Below, in pieces: positions 47,327-56,691 of a stretch of 64,000 nt of DNA. The stretch is from Terrisporobacter glycolicus ATCC 14880 = DSM 1288 (lineage in GTDB: Bacteria; Bacillota; Clostridia; Peptostreptococcales; Peptostreptococcaceae). The DNA is taken from assembly GCF_036812735.1 (NCBI RefSeq), contig NZ_CP117523.1:3534001-3598000 (forward strand), read 5' to 3'. The translations under genes and the position numbers were made by a program. The stretch's first letter is position 1. Each line of letters starts with the position of its first letter. The notes under the pieces are model-generated. The model saw only the letters and a program-made list of their open reading frames with translations, made no database searches and was not told the DNA's origin.

Positions 47327-49111
47327 TTATTTTACCTCCTTTACTATTGCTTCTTTAGGACATACTTGTGCACACACTTCACATCCTAAACATTGATTTC
47401 TATCTATTTTAGATTTTTTAGCTTCTTTATTGTATGAAATTGCTGGACATCCTGTCTTAGTACATTTTTTACATCCTATACATAAATCTTCTACGACTTC
47501 ACATTTTGTTGTGAACGGCTTATTAAACTCTTCTATATCTTCTTTAGAGAATTTTTTAAGGGCACATGGCCATCTTGTAATGATTACAGATGCCTCTTCA
47601 TTTGCAAATGCCCAATCAAGAGTATCATTTACTTCTTTTAAATCATTAGGATTTATTACTCTTAAATTTTTCACACCACAAGCTCTAACTACTGATTCTA
47701 TACTTATTTCATTAGTTGGCTCACCTTGTAATTTAAATCCAGAACCTGGATTTTCTTGATGTCCTGTCATACCAGTAATTCTATTATCTAATATTATTGA
47801 TATTGCATTACCATTGTTATAAATAATATCCAAAAGCCCATTTATTCCTGTATGGAAGAATGTTGAATCTCCAAGCACACCTACAACTCTTTTCTTATTT
47901 CCTTCTACCATGTTGAAAACTTGTTGTGCTCCATGTCCTGAACCTAAAGATGCACCCATACAAACTACACAGTCCATTGCATTATATGGTGGTGCAAATC
48001 CTAGAGTATAACATCCTATATCTCCAGTTATAACTACATCTTTTCTTTTTCCTAATTCATAGAATAATCCTCTATGTGGACATCCTGCACAGAATGTTGG
48101 TGGTCTTGGAACTAATAATTCTTCATTTGTCTCTAAATGATCAAATGTTTTTCCATATATAGCTTTTCTTATAACATCCGGTGTCATTTCTCCATATGAT
48201 GGAAATACATCTTTACCATTACAATTTATTCCTAAAGCTTTAACATGCTCTTCTATGAATTCATCATTTTCTTCTATAACATAAATTTTTTCTACCTTAG
48301 ATGCAAATTCTTTTATTTTTTCATCTGGCATTGGGAAAGTAAATCCTAATTTTAAATAAGATGCATCATTTCCAAACACTTCTTTTGCAAAATTTGTACA
48401 CATTCCAGATGCAATAATTCCTACTTTAGTATCATTTAATTCAATTGAGTTAAGGTCTGTCTCGTTAGAGAATTTTTCTAAATTATGAAGTCTTTCTTCT
48501 ACTTTTCCTCTTAATACCCTTGAATTTGCAGGAACTGTAACATATTTAGGTGCATCTTTTACATACTCTTTTATTCCAACTTCTTTTCTATCTTTGCACT
48601 CAACTATCCCCTTTGAATGACATAGTCTAGTTGTTAATCTATATAAAACTGGCGTATCAAATTTTTCACTTATTTCAAATGCTTCCTTGAACATATCTTT
48701 AGCTTCTTGACTAGTTGATGGTTCAAACATTGGAATTTTAGCTGCTCTAGCATAATTTCTATTATCTTGCTCATTTTGTGATGAATGTTGTCCTGGCTCA
48801 TCTGCTGTAATTATTACAAATCCTCCAGTTACACCTGTATATGCTACTGTGAACAACGGATCAGCTGCTACATTTAAACCAACATGTTTCATAGATGCAA
48901 CAGTTCTTGCACCTGCTATTGAAGCTCCTGCTGCTGCTTCAACTGCTACTTTTTCATTTGGAGCCCATTCTGCAAGGATATCATCCTTATATAATGCTAT
49001 ATTTTCTAATATCTCCGTACTTGGAGTTCCCGGATAAGCTGAAGCATATTTTACACCAGCTTCATATGCGCCACGAGCTATGGCCTCATTACCTGTCATT
49101 AATTTCTTCAT
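47327..49111 (-). CDS. iorA: Indolepyruvate:ferredoxin oxidoreductase, alpha subunit
   Basis: 594-residue TPP-dependent catalytic subunit. The N-terminal pyrimidine domain starts GNEAIARGAYEAG and YPGTPSTEI; the TPP-binding domain has GDIGCYTLG and GDSTFFHTGINGLLD. At the C-terminus are two [4Fe-4S] clusters (CIGCKKCTKTGC and CLGCEVCAQVC, within the last 60 residues). Known IorAB enzymes act on indolepyruvate, phenylpyruvate and hydroxyphenylpyruvate. GGGGGA lies ten bases before the ATG. It sits 45 bases after the aminotransferase that could supply the keto acid. Confidence 0.95.
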   Translation of the reverse strand: MKKLMTGNEAIARGAYEAGVKYASAYPGTPSTEILENIALYKDDILAEWAPNEKVAVEAAAGASIAGARTVASMKHVGLNVAADPLFTVAYTGVTGGFVIITADEPGQHSSQNEQDNRNYARAAKIPMFEPSTSQEAKDMFKEAFEISEKFDTPVLYRLTTRLCHSKGIVECKDRKEVGIKEYVKDAPKYVTVPANSRVLRGKVEERLHNLEKFSNETDLNSIELNDTKVGIIASGMCTNFAKEVFGNDASYLKLGFTFPMPDEKIKEFASKVEKIYVIEENDEFIEEHVKALGINCNGKDVFPSYGEMTPDVIRKAIYGKTFDHLETNEELLVPRPPTFCAGCPHRGLFYELGKRKDVVITGDIGCYTLGFAPPYNAMDCVVCMGASLGSGHGAQQVFNMVEGNKKRVVGVLGDSTFFHTGINGLLDIIYNNGNAISIILDNRITGMTGHQENPGSGFKLQGEPTNEISIESVVRACGVKNLRVINPNDLKEVNDTLDWAFANEEASVIITRWPCALKKFSKEDIEEFNKPFTTKCEVVEDLCIGCKKCTKTGCPAISYNKEAKKSKIDRNQCLGCEVCAQVCPKEAIVKEVK

Positions 49112-49156
49112 TATAATAGTCCCCCTTATTTTTATGTTTCTATACTTAATTTTTGT

Positions 49157-50404
49157 CTAATGATTTAACTTTTCAAAAGCTTCTTTTATGATTTTTGGAG
49201 CTTTTTTGCACTTTTCTTCTGATACTGCACATACTGCAAATCTTAATCCCATTTTTAAAGGAACTAAATAAAGATTCTCTTTAGTAAGTGCTTCGCAAAC
49301 TTCTTTTGGATTATTGCATGGTATACTTACAAAAAATCCATCTCTATATGGAAGTATATCAAGGTTTACTTCTCTTGCACCTTGTACAAAAGCTTCTGCT
49401 CTTTTAAAAAGCATATCTTTATATTGATCTTTCTCAATTTTATATTCTGCGTACTTTTTATCATCTGAAATTAAATGAGAAAGAATAGACATGGCTCCTC
49501 TATTACAATTAGACCAATTCGCTCTACAAGAATGCATTAGTGAGTAATAGAATTCTTCTGCCATATCTTCACTTGAAGATATTCCTATGGCTGCTCCCAT
49601 TCTCATTCCATAAGCAGTAAATCCTTTTGACATACTAAAGCCTACTATTGATAATATATTCTCTGGCAAGTTTCCAAATTTCTTAAAAAATTTTCTACTT
49701 GCTATATCATCTTTAACAAAATCTATATATGCAACATCTATAAATAAAACTATTTTTTTACTTTCATCCTTTGCAATTTCTTTTGCAAAATCTAATATTT
49801 CATCCCACTCATCATCAGACACAGTATATCCTGTTGGATTATGACCAGGAGTATTAATTATCGTAAATATATTTCCTTGTTTATCTATAATTTCTTTAAA
49901 TTTAGATTTAAAAGATTCAATATTGAATCTTCCTTCATCATTAAATAATTTATAATTTGCAACCCCTCTTCCAGCTTCCTCTCCTATAATTCCATAAGGA
50001 CTCCAGTACCAATCAGAAGTCAAAATTACATCTTTGGGATTAGTATAGTTCCACATTGCTAATTTAATAGCACCACTTCCACCTGGAGAAGCTACAACTC
50101 TTACATAACCATCTGGATCATTACCTTGAAAACAAATTTTTCTTATAGCCTCTTTATAGTCATCTTGCCCTGCAATAGAAGCGTAAGCAGATATTTCATT
50201 GTTAGGCAATGATTTTAATTGTTCAAAAACACTACTCATTGTTATTAGCTTTCCATCATCATCCATCAATGCACCAATAGTAGCGTTGATAACGTTTTCT
50301 TTACCTATATTTTGTTCTGCATTTTGAGCTCTTTCAGATAAGTTAAATATAATGTCATTTTCTCTGGGCCATCTTGCGTGGTCTGCAACCATACTTAATT
50401 TCAT
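49157..50404 (-). CDS. PLP-dependent aminotransferase, class I/II (aromatic/aspartate type)
   Basis: 415-residue fold type I aminotransferase. The PLP lysine is in SMSKGFTAYGMRMGAA (near residue 236); SPGGSGAIKLAMWNY, NTPGHNPTGY and FIDVAYIDF give the substrate and PLP-phosphate sites, and the C-terminal arginine is in GLRFAVCAVSE. The NTPGHNPTGY form with histidine is typical of a bacterial tyrosine/aromatic aminotransferase subgroup. It is the first gene of the ior cluster and has a MerR-type promoter. It would convert an aromatic (or branched) amino acid to the keto acid used by IorAB. Confidence 0.85.
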   Translation of the reverse strand: MKLSMVADHARWPRENDIIFNLSERAQNAEQNIGKENVINATIGALMDDDGKLITMSSVFEQLKSLPNNEISAYASIAGQDDYKEAIRKICFQGNDPDGYVRVVASPGGSGAIKLAMWNYTNPKDVILTSDWYWSPYGIIGEEAGRGVANYKLFNDEGRFNIESFKSKFKEIIDKQGNIFTIINTPGHNPTGYTVSDDEWDEILDFAKEIAKDESKKIVLFIDVAYIDFVKDDIASRKFFKKFGNLPENILSIVGFSMSKGFTAYGMRMGAAIGISSSEDMAEEFYYSLMHSCRANWSNCNRGAMSILSHLISDDKKYAEYKIEKDQYKDMLFKRAEAFVQGAREVNLDILPYRDGFFVSIPCNNPKEVCEALTKENLYLVPLKMGLRFAVCAVSEEKCKKAPKIIKEAFEKLNH

Positions 50405-50459
50405 TTTATTCCCCCCATTTTATTTCACTATTTTTATATTCATAATATTCTCTAATATT

Positions 50460-50490
50460 ATAATAAACCTTCCATTAACTGGAATGTCAA
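50460..50490 (-). promoter_or_regulatory. MerR-type promoter of the aminotransferase-ior operon
   Basis: Minus-strand TTGACA (50485-50490) and TATTAT (50460-50465) are separated by 19 bases, two more than usual. The spacer holds a dyad, ACATTCCA-N5-TGGAAGGT (one mismatch). A long spacer with a central dyad is the hallmark of MerR-activated promoters, and a MerR gene lies in the same cluster. Confidence 0.7.
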
Positions 50491-50510
50491 TAGGTTTTAT
50501 ATAATATAAA

Positions 50511-50550
50511 AAAAAATACACAGTTCAATATATTGAACTGTGTATTTTTT
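50511..50550. terminator. Palindromic terminator
   Basis: ACACAGTTCAATATATTGAACTGTGT is a perfect palindrome with A/T tracts on both sides, just past the stop of the small gene at 50549. Confidence 0.8.
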
Positions 50551-50737
50551 AATCTTCTCTTTTTTGGGCGGATAGCTTCATCATTTTTAGATGTTGTCTC
50601 ATAAAGAATATTTCAGCGGTCATAGCAAAGCATGCTACTATCCTAACTGTCATACTCGTAGTGTTTAGCGCCATTTCAGTAAAGTATGTAAATAAAACTA
50701 AATCAATGCTAAACACAAAAATATCGCCTAATTTCAT
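50549..50737 (-). CDS. Small two-helix membrane protein downstream of mrp
   Basis: 62-residue protein, not recognised. Two hydrophobic segments (about residues 5-24 and 29-48) are followed by a basic tail (HLKMMKLSAQKRED). AAGGAGC lies seven bases before the ATG, and it starts 21 bases after the mrp stop with a terminator behind it, which makes a real co-transcribed gene likely. No catalytic motif is seen. Confidence 0.65.
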   Translation of the reverse strand: MKLGDIFVFSIDLVLFTYFTEMALNTTSMTVRIVACFAMTAEIFFMRQHLKMMKLSAQKRED

Positions 50738-50758
50738 TTGTTCGCTCCTTATTTTTAA

Positions 50759-51616
50759 CTAAAATGCCCCTGAGACTTCTTTTTCTTTTTCTTCTAATGA
50801 TTTAATCATATTTATTACTATAGGATTAAATAATCCTTCAACTTCTTCATCACCATCTCTATAAATACCTATAGATACGTTTCCTATTCCAGAATTCATT
50901 GGTAATTGGCCTAAAAGATCCAAATTCATATCATCAAGGAATTTTCTATTATTTTCTCCATTAAATATTTGAATCTTTTTCCCACAATCTGGACATGTTA
51001 TATAGCTCATATTTTCAACTACACCTATAACGTCTATATCTAATTTTTGTACCATATGAACAGCTTTTGTAACTATCATTGATACCATATCTTGAGGTAT
51101 CGTAACCATTACTATACCATTTATAGGAATTGATTGCATAACTGTTAAAGCTACATCTCCTGTTCCTGGAGGCATATCTATTATAAGGTAGTCTAATTCT
51201 TCCCATAAAACATCTGTATAAAATTGTTTTACTGCATTAGAAACCATTGCACCTCTCCAAATAACAGGTTCTTCTTCATTTTCTATTAATAAGTTTAGAG
51301 ACATTACTTTTATTCCATCTGCTGTTATTGCTGGATATATAAATTCCTCTGTCGCTCTTGCTCTTTGCTTATCTACACCCAAAAGTCTTGGTATACTAGG
51401 GCCTGTTATATCTGCATCTAATACACCTACTTTATATCCTTGTTTAGCTAAATTTTTTGCTATAAGCGCTGATACTGTAGATTTTCCTACTCCACCTTTT
51501 CCACTCATAACACCTATAATTTTATTAATTTTATTTAGTGGATTATTAACCACTGAACAACTTGATTGCTCTTTATTACAAGATCCATTTGATGGACATG
51601 AATTACAATTTGACAT
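50759..51616 (-). CDS. Mrp/NBP35 family Fe-S cluster carrier ATPase
   Basis: 285-residue deviant-Walker P-loop ATPase that carries or inserts Fe-S clusters. The N-terminus is cysteine-rich (NCNSCPSNGSC, then SSC), the Walker A is GKGGVGKST (about residues 38-46), DADITGPSIPRLLG follows, and the cluster motif CPDCGKK is near residue 206. The N-terminal cysteine cluster is more like NBP35/clostridial Mrp than E. coli ApbC. GGGGGGAA precedes the ATG. It probably supports Fe-S enzymes of the cell, such as those in this window. Confidence 0.92.
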   Translation of the reverse strand: MSNCNSCPSNGSCNKEQSSCSVVNNPLNKINKIIGVMSGKGGVGKSTVSALIAKNLAKQGYKVGVLDADITGPSIPRLLGVDKQRARATEEFIYPAITADGIKVMSLNLLIENEEEPVIWRGAMVSNAVKQFYTDVLWEELDYLIIDMPPGTGDVALTVMQSIPINGIVMVTIPQDMVSMIVTKAVHMVQKLDIDVIGVVENMSYITCPDCGKKIQIFNGENNRKFLDDMNLDLLGQLPMNSGIGNVSIGIYRDGDEEVEGLFNPIVINMIKSLEEKEKEVSGAF

Positions 51617-51742
51617 TTCTATTTTCCCCCCTAATAATGGATATATCTACAAAATAAATATAGTTCTTTATATTTATTTTGTCAATGAACATAATAATGA
51701 TATAGAATGGAATAGAATATAAATAATTATTTTTTAAAGGAT

Positions 51743-52186
51743 GTGAAAGATGTGTTAGCCATAAAAAATACAATCGTAGAAAAGTTTAAACTATATAAGG
51801 ATAAAATTATGGAATATATAAAATTTAATATTATCGGTACTGCAAATTTTATAGTTGCTCAAATATTTTATTTAACCCTATATCTAGTTTTTAAAATCCA
51901 TTATTTGGTTGCATATACGATTACAAGCGTTATAAGTATTACTGCATCTTATTATTTGAATTCTAGATTTACATTCAAAGAGCAAAAATATTCTTTTAAA
52001 AAATACTTGTTAAGCTTCTTAGTATATATATTTGAATATGCTTTAAATCTAGGTGTTATATTATTATTAGTTAATATATTTGGTTTAAGTAAAGCTATAG
52101 CTCCTATAATAGCCCCTGTTTTCTCAACTATTCCAGTATTTTTTCTAATGAGATTAGTTATAAAACATACAGATGAAAAAAAATAA
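51743..52186 (+). CDS. GtrA family membrane protein
   Basis: About 147-residue protein with four membrane helices, of the GtrA family, whose members help move polyprenyl-linked sugars or appear with cell-surface glycosylation. FNIIGTANFIVAQIFYLTLY opens helix 1; ITASYYLNSRFTFKEQ between helices 2 and 3 is the family signature. The start is uncertain: GTG codons at 51743 and 51752 and an ATG near 51809 (after AAGGAT) are all possible. No glycosyltransferase neighbours are present. Confidence 0.85.
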   Translation: MKDVLAIKNTIVEKFKLYKDKIMEYIKFNIIGTANFIVAQIFYLTLYLVFKIHYLVAYTITSVISITASYYLNSRFTFKEQKYSFKKYLLSFLVYIFEYALNLGVILLLVNIFGLSKAIAPIIAPVFSTIPVFFLMRLVIKHTDEKK

Positions 52187-52222
52187 ACACATTATTAATT
52201 TTTAATTAATAATGTGTTTATA
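52183..52222. terminator. Terminator between convergent genes
   Basis: ATAAACACATTATTAATT pairs with its complement; the minus strand continues into a long T-tract, so it mainly serves the kinase gene. Confidence 0.8.
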
Positions 52223-52223
52223 C

Positions 52224-54107
52224 TTATATATCTGAAAACTCTATATTTGCTCTACTATATCTTACTTCTTCTTTTTTTTGTACAATAAGCTCTTTACCAT
52301 TATTTGGTAATTCCCTGGGTATAACTACTATAAATTCACTACCTTGGTTAACTTCACTATTAACTTTAATGGTTCCTCCATGCAAACTTACTAAAGATTT
52401 TACCAAATATAGCCCTATACCACTTCCCTGTTTTTCCATCCTATTTCTACTTTCAACTTGTTCAAATCTTTCAAATATACAGCTTGCTTTATCTTTTGGT
52501 ATTCCAATTCCTTCATCTTTTACACTAATCTTAATTTTATCTCCTTTAATATATAAATTTACGTATATATTACCATTTTTTTTATTAAACTTAACTGCAT
52601 TTGATAATAAATTAAGCATAGTTCTTTCTATAATGTCTTGGTCAAATAGTACTACTTCTTCTTCAACATTTGTATCAAAAATTAAGTGCATACTATTAAA
52701 TTCTGTAAATTCCACAATAGATTCACATATGTCTTCTATAAATGCCACTATATCTGAATTAATGGGATTAAAGCTTATATATCCTGCCTCAACTCGTGTT
52801 GAATCTAATAAATTGTTTATAAGCCTCACAAGTCTTAGGCTATTCATTTCCATTATATCCATATATTTATAAAATTTATTAGCGTCTTGTGGTGATATTT
52901 TTGTTAAATTTAATTTGATAAGTTGAATTGTGCTTGATATAAGATTGATTGGCGTCCTCAATTCATGGGATAAATTTGCAAAAAAGTCTAATTTAAGTTG
53001 ATTTTTTTCTTCTTCTATTTTCTTTTTTTCTGTTACATCAGTTAAAATTCCTACCCTTTTTGATATATTGCCTTTTGAGTCCTTTATTGGCAAGAATTTA
53101 TACCAAATCCATTTTTCTTTTCCATTATCCAATTTTATTTTTCCAGTTCCTTCATTACACTGGTCAAAATCAAATTTATAATTTATATTATAATCATTCC
53201 ATTCGACTCTCTTAAAATACTCATCTAATTTATTAAAATCTTTATATAAATCCTCTGGGCTATCTTCAAATACATTTCTAAAAGCAGGGCTGACATAAGT
53301 TGCCCTTTCCTTATCCCTGATAATAAACACAGAATCAGAATACTTAGTTATCTCCCTAAAATTTTCTTCATTTTGTTCTAAGCTTTTTTCAAAAACTAAC
53401 TTATCATTAATTTCTACACTAAAACCTCTTGTTCCTATTATATTATCATTATCATCTATTATAGGCCATATGGTTGATTCTAGATAGATTTTAGTGCCAT
53501 CTTTTTTTCTTAATGTTTGGTAGAAAGTTTTTACATTTCTATTTGATATTACATTATTTTCTTGTTGTCTAAATTTCCTAACATCAGATGTTTCCCATAA
53601 ATCTAAGTCTCTTTTTCCAGTGATTGTTTTTTTATCGTTTAATTTGGGATCATTACAGTTTTCGCATACATCAATATATACTCCATTTAAATCTTTTGCC
53701 CAATTGTATATTATGAAATCTTCTTCATCATAACTCATATTATAATTCATTGAATACACTACTATAAAATACTCTTCTAAATAATATATATCTATAATTG
53801 CAGTTTTATTATTTATTTCAACGGTATACTCTATATTCTTATGACCATTTTTAATTATATCATTTACAAATTGATCAAATTCGTCTCCTTTAAATTGACT
53901 TTTTATCCAATTATTTACTATTAATTCTGTTACTTCTTTTTCAAATACATTATTTTCTGTTAATAGCTTAAAAATTTTTTCAAATTCTTTATTTTGCTCC
54001 AATACCTCTATGCCAATGTATTTATTATGATTATCCATTTTACTATTTATTATTAAGTAAGCTATTTTACTATTTCTTATTATACTTCTATAAATATCCT
54101 TTTTCAT
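52224..54107 (-). CDS. Orphan PAS-domain sensor histidine kinase
   Basis: 627-residue soluble kinase with no clear membrane helix. The N-terminal 250 residues hold PAS-like regions; a second PAS (about 255-370) has ITKYSDSVFIIRDKERATYVSPAF and the PAC end GNISKRVGILTDVTEKKK. HisKA carries the phospho-histidine in FANLSHELRTPINLI, and the ATPase domain has NLLSNAVKFNKKNG, DEGIGIPKD and GSGIGLYLVKSLV. No response regulator is adjacent. Orphan soluble PAS kinases in clostridia often feed Spo0A, which is a possibility here only. The ATG at 54107 follows GAGGGG by seven bases. Confidence 0.9.
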   Translation of the reverse strand: MKKDIYRSIIRNSKIAYLIINSKMDNHNKYIGIEVLEQNKEFEKIFKLLTENNVFEKEVTELIVNNWIKSQFKGDEFDQFVNDIIKNGHKNIEYTVEINNKTAIIDIYYLEEYFIVVYSMNYNMSYDEEDFIIYNWAKDLNGVYIDVCENCNDPKLNDKKTITGKRDLDLWETSDVRKFRQQENNVISNRNVKTFYQTLRKKDGTKIYLESTIWPIIDDNDNIIGTRGFSVEINDKLVFEKSLEQNEENFREITKYSDSVFIIRDKERATYVSPAFRNVFEDSPEDLYKDFNKLDEYFKRVEWNDYNINYKFDFDQCNEGTGKIKLDNGKEKWIWYKFLPIKDSKGNISKRVGILTDVTEKKKIEEEKNQLKLDFFANLSHELRTPINLISSTIQLIKLNLTKISPQDANKFYKYMDIMEMNSLRLVRLINNLLDSTRVEAGYISFNPINSDIVAFIEDICESIVEFTEFNSMHLIFDTNVEEEVVLFDQDIIERTMLNLLSNAVKFNKKNGNIYVNLYIKGDKIKISVKDEGIGIPKDKASCIFERFEQVESRNRMEKQGSGIGLYLVKSLVSLHGGTIKVNSEVNQGSEFIVVIPRELPNNGKELIVQKKEEVRYSRANIEFSDI

Positions 54108-54299
54108 AATAAAACCCCTCATTTTTAATTCTCTATTAAATTAACATAGATTTTAACTCTCATCATTATTTTAATTATATCACTTTTTTACATTTTTTTC
54201 CTTATCCAAAAAAATAAAATTTTCCCTTCAATATATGTATATTCGAACTTATGTTTGTCTATAATTTTACTAAATTACATAAAAATATGGAGGTTTCAA

Positions 54300-54713
54300 A
54301 TGAATAAAGTCATATTAGTAGGAAGATTATGTCAAGATCCAGATTTAAAATACATAGGTGAAAAAAATATCCCTATTACTAAATTTACATTAGCAGTTAA
54401 TAGAGATTATAAAAATGCTCAAGGAGAACATGATACTGACTTTATCAATTGCGAAATATGGAATAGACAAGCAGAAGTTTTTAGCAAATATATGACTAAA
54501 GGTAGATTAGTTTACATGGAGGGAAGAGTTAAAGTAGATAAATATTTATCTCCAAGCGGAGAAAATAAAAAATCTATTACAGTAAGCTGTGACTTGTTTA
54601 GATTTATAGATTTTAAACAAAATGATAGCACTGAAAATACCTTCAATAATGAAGATATCTTTACAAATGAAGTTTTTGATGGTGATATATCCGAAAGTGA
54701 AATTCCTTTTTAA
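54300..54713 (+). CDS. ssb: Single-stranded DNA-binding protein
   Basis: 137-residue OB-fold protein. MNKVILVGRLCQDPDLKYI and the FTLAVNRDY strand are typical, and the acidic C-terminal tail ends in DGDISESEIPF, the (D)xIPF tip that recruits repair and replication partners. The ATG at 54300 is placed by GGAGG seven bases upstream; the in-frame upstream codons are not supported. It stands alone, without rpsF or rpsR, so it may be an extra paralogue used in competence or repair. Confidence 0.93.
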   Translation: MNKVILVGRLCQDPDLKYIGEKNIPITKFTLAVNRDYKNAQGEHDTDFINCEIWNRQAEVFSKYMTKGRLVYMEGRVKVDKYLSPSGENKKSITVSCDLFRFIDFKQNDSTENTFNNEDIFTNEVFDGDISESEIPF

Positions 54714-54751
54714 TCAAAATTTTTTCATCAGGTAACCATCTTATCAGATTA

Positions 54752-54786
54752 AAATGTGTAGATTGTCAATAATCTACACATTTTTT
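54752..54786. terminator. Terminator of ssb
   Basis: AATGTGTAGATT pairs with AATCTACACATT, ending in TTTTTT on the plus strand; it lies between ssb and the convergent amylase gene. Confidence 0.85.
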
Positions 54787-54792
54787 CTATGG

Positions 54793-56691
54793 TTACTCAA
54801 GAAATTCATTTTGAACATTTTTCATTTGAAATATAATAAACGATTTTGGTCTAATATCTACTACGAATTTTCCATTTTCTTTTTCCAAAGTAGCTCCATA
54901 GTCCCCAGGAGTATATTTTATACCTATTTCATATAATAAATCACACCCAAAATCAAAATCTATACGTTTGTAATTTTCACTTCTATTTATAATTATTAAA
55001 CAATTATCTTCCTCTTTTTCGCTAAGAAATCTTTCATAAGCGAAAACATCATTGTCACTAGTATAAATAAAGTTAGTTTCACCATTTAATAAGGTCCTAA
55101 CTCTATATCTAGTTTGAATAGAATTTCTATAAAAATCTATCATCTCATTATCTTCATTTTTCCATGGATAAGTTCTTCTATTATATGGATCTTTATCTCC
55201 TTCAAGACCTGCTTCATCACCATAATAAATATATGGTACTCCTTCAAAAGTCATCTGTGCTAATACTGCAAGTTTAATCATATCTTTATCATTATTAAGC
55301 TCTGTTTTAACTCTTTTAACATCATGAGTACCTAATAAATTTAAGTTTGATTTAAATGCCTCTGGTGGATAGTTTTCTTTCATTTCCATATACAGATCAT
55401 TAAGTTCATATGAGGCTATTTCACCCTTTAGGAAAGATAATATTCCGTTTCTAAATGGATACCCCATAGCTGAATCAAGCTGTTTTCCTAAAAGATAATT
55501 TCTACGTTGTCCATAACTAATTTTATTAGAAGCATCTTCCCACACTTCTCCAATTAAAACGGAATCGGTTTCGGAGTTTTTTAACTCCTTTTTAAATTCA
55601 GTTACAAATTCATCTGGTAACTCATCCACTACATCTAATCTCCATCCTTTAACTCCAAATTTAGCCCATTTATTTAAAACACTTTCTTCATCTTTAATTA
55701 TATAATTCATATATGAAGTCTCCAGTTCGTCCACATTTGGTAAATCTTTAATTCCCCACCAACATTTGTAACCCACCTTTGAATCATCAAAAGTATACCA
55801 GCTTCTGTAAGGAGAATCTTCATCATTATAAGCTCCTTTACTAGAGTAGTTGTTAAACTTATTAAAATAAATACTATCGGCTCCTGTATGACTAAATACA
55901 CCATCAAGTATTATAGACATTCCCTTTGCATTAGCTTTTTCAATTAACTCATCAAATATTTCTTCATCACCAAACATAGGATCAATCTTTTTATAATCTC
56001 CTGTATTGTATTTATGGTTGCTAGATGATTCAAAAACTGGACTTAAATATATAATACTTACTCCAAGCTTCTTAAGGTAGCCCAGCTTGTTAATAATCCC
56101 TTTGAGATTACCTCCATAAAAATCCCATCTTATGATGTCTCCATTTTCATCTTTTATATACATTGGATCATCTTCCCAATTTGCATATATAAAACTATTT
56201 TTCTTTGGATTACTTGGTTTACCAGTTCTATTACCATTATTGAATCTATCTACAAATATATGATATAAAATACCTTCTTTAAACCAAGTTGGTGTTTTAC
56301 TTTCTTCATATACTGTTAATTGATATTTATTTAAGTTATCAAAATCATATTCACAAACTTCACCATTTTGTTTGACTTTTCCATAAAATAGCTTTTGATT
56401 ATATCCATCTTGTTTAACTTCAACCTCAAAATAGTAATAATATACTGCTGGAATTAGTAATGGATCTATTTTACATTCGTAGATGTTTTCTTCTTTTTTA
56501 TTCAATGAAATTCGTCTTATATCTTTACTATTTAAATTTTCATCTTCTTTTGTTATTACTAAACAAATACTGCATACTTCTTTGTTAGTACCAACTTTAA
56601 TATCAGCTCCTTGGTTAACATCTAAGGCCCCAAAAGGAGCCTTAAAATATTCATTCCATGAGTTAAATGATATTGTTTTACACATTCTCAT
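54793..56691 (-). CDS. GH13 alpha-amylase family glycoside hydrolase (neopullulanase-like)
   Basis: 632-residue cytosolic alpha-glucan hydrolase. An N-terminal beta-sandwich (about 1-130) precedes the (beta/alpha)8 barrel. The four GH13 regions are visible: DGVFSHTG, GWRLDVVDEL (nucleophile Asp), LIGEVWED (acid Glu) and LLGTHDVKR. It probably trims glycogen or the maltodextrins left by phosphorylase. It overlaps the glgP stop by several codons. The start could be the GTG at 56694 or the ATGs at 56691 or 56685; the AAAGGG near 56700 favours 56691. Last gene of the glycogen operon. Confidence 0.9.
   Translation of the reverse strand: MRMCKTISFNSWNEYFKAPFGALDVNQGADIKVGTNKEVCSICLVITKEDENLNSKDIRRISLNKKEENIYECKIDPLLIPAVYYYYFEVEVKQDGYNQKLFYGKVKQNGEVCEYDFDNLNKYQLTVYEESKTPTWFKEGILYHIFVDRFNNGNRTGKPSNPKKNSFIYANWEDDPMYIKDENGDIIRWDFYGGNLKGIINKLGYLKKLGVSIIYLSPVFESSSNHKYNTGDYKKIDPMFGDEEIFDELIEKANAKGMSIILDGVFSHTGADSIYFNKFNNYSSKGAYNDEDSPYRSWYTFDDSKVGYKCWWGIKDLPNVDELETSYMNYIIKDEESVLNKWAKFGVKGWRLDVVDELPDEFVTEFKKELKNSETDSVLIGEVWEDASNKISYGQRRNYLLGKQLDSAMGYPFRNGILSFLKGEIASYELNDLYMEMKENYPPEAFKSNLNLLGTHDVKRVKTELNNDKDMIKLAVLAQMTFEGVPYIYYGDEAGLEGDKDPYNRRTYPWKNEDNEMIDFYRNSIQTRYRVRTLLNGETNFIYTSDNDVFAYERFLSEKEEDNCLIIINRSENYKRIDFDFGCDLLYEIGIKYTPGDYGATLEKENGKFVVDIRPKSFIIFQMKNVQNEFLE

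Noticed and set aside
47430-47759. A 109-codon plus-strand ORF
   Set aside because: Antisense to the C-terminal ferredoxin-like and TPP regions of iorA, which are clearly coding.
52369-52872. A 167-codon plus-strand ORF
   Set aside because: Antisense to the conserved kinase domain of the PAS histidine kinase and without a ribosome site.
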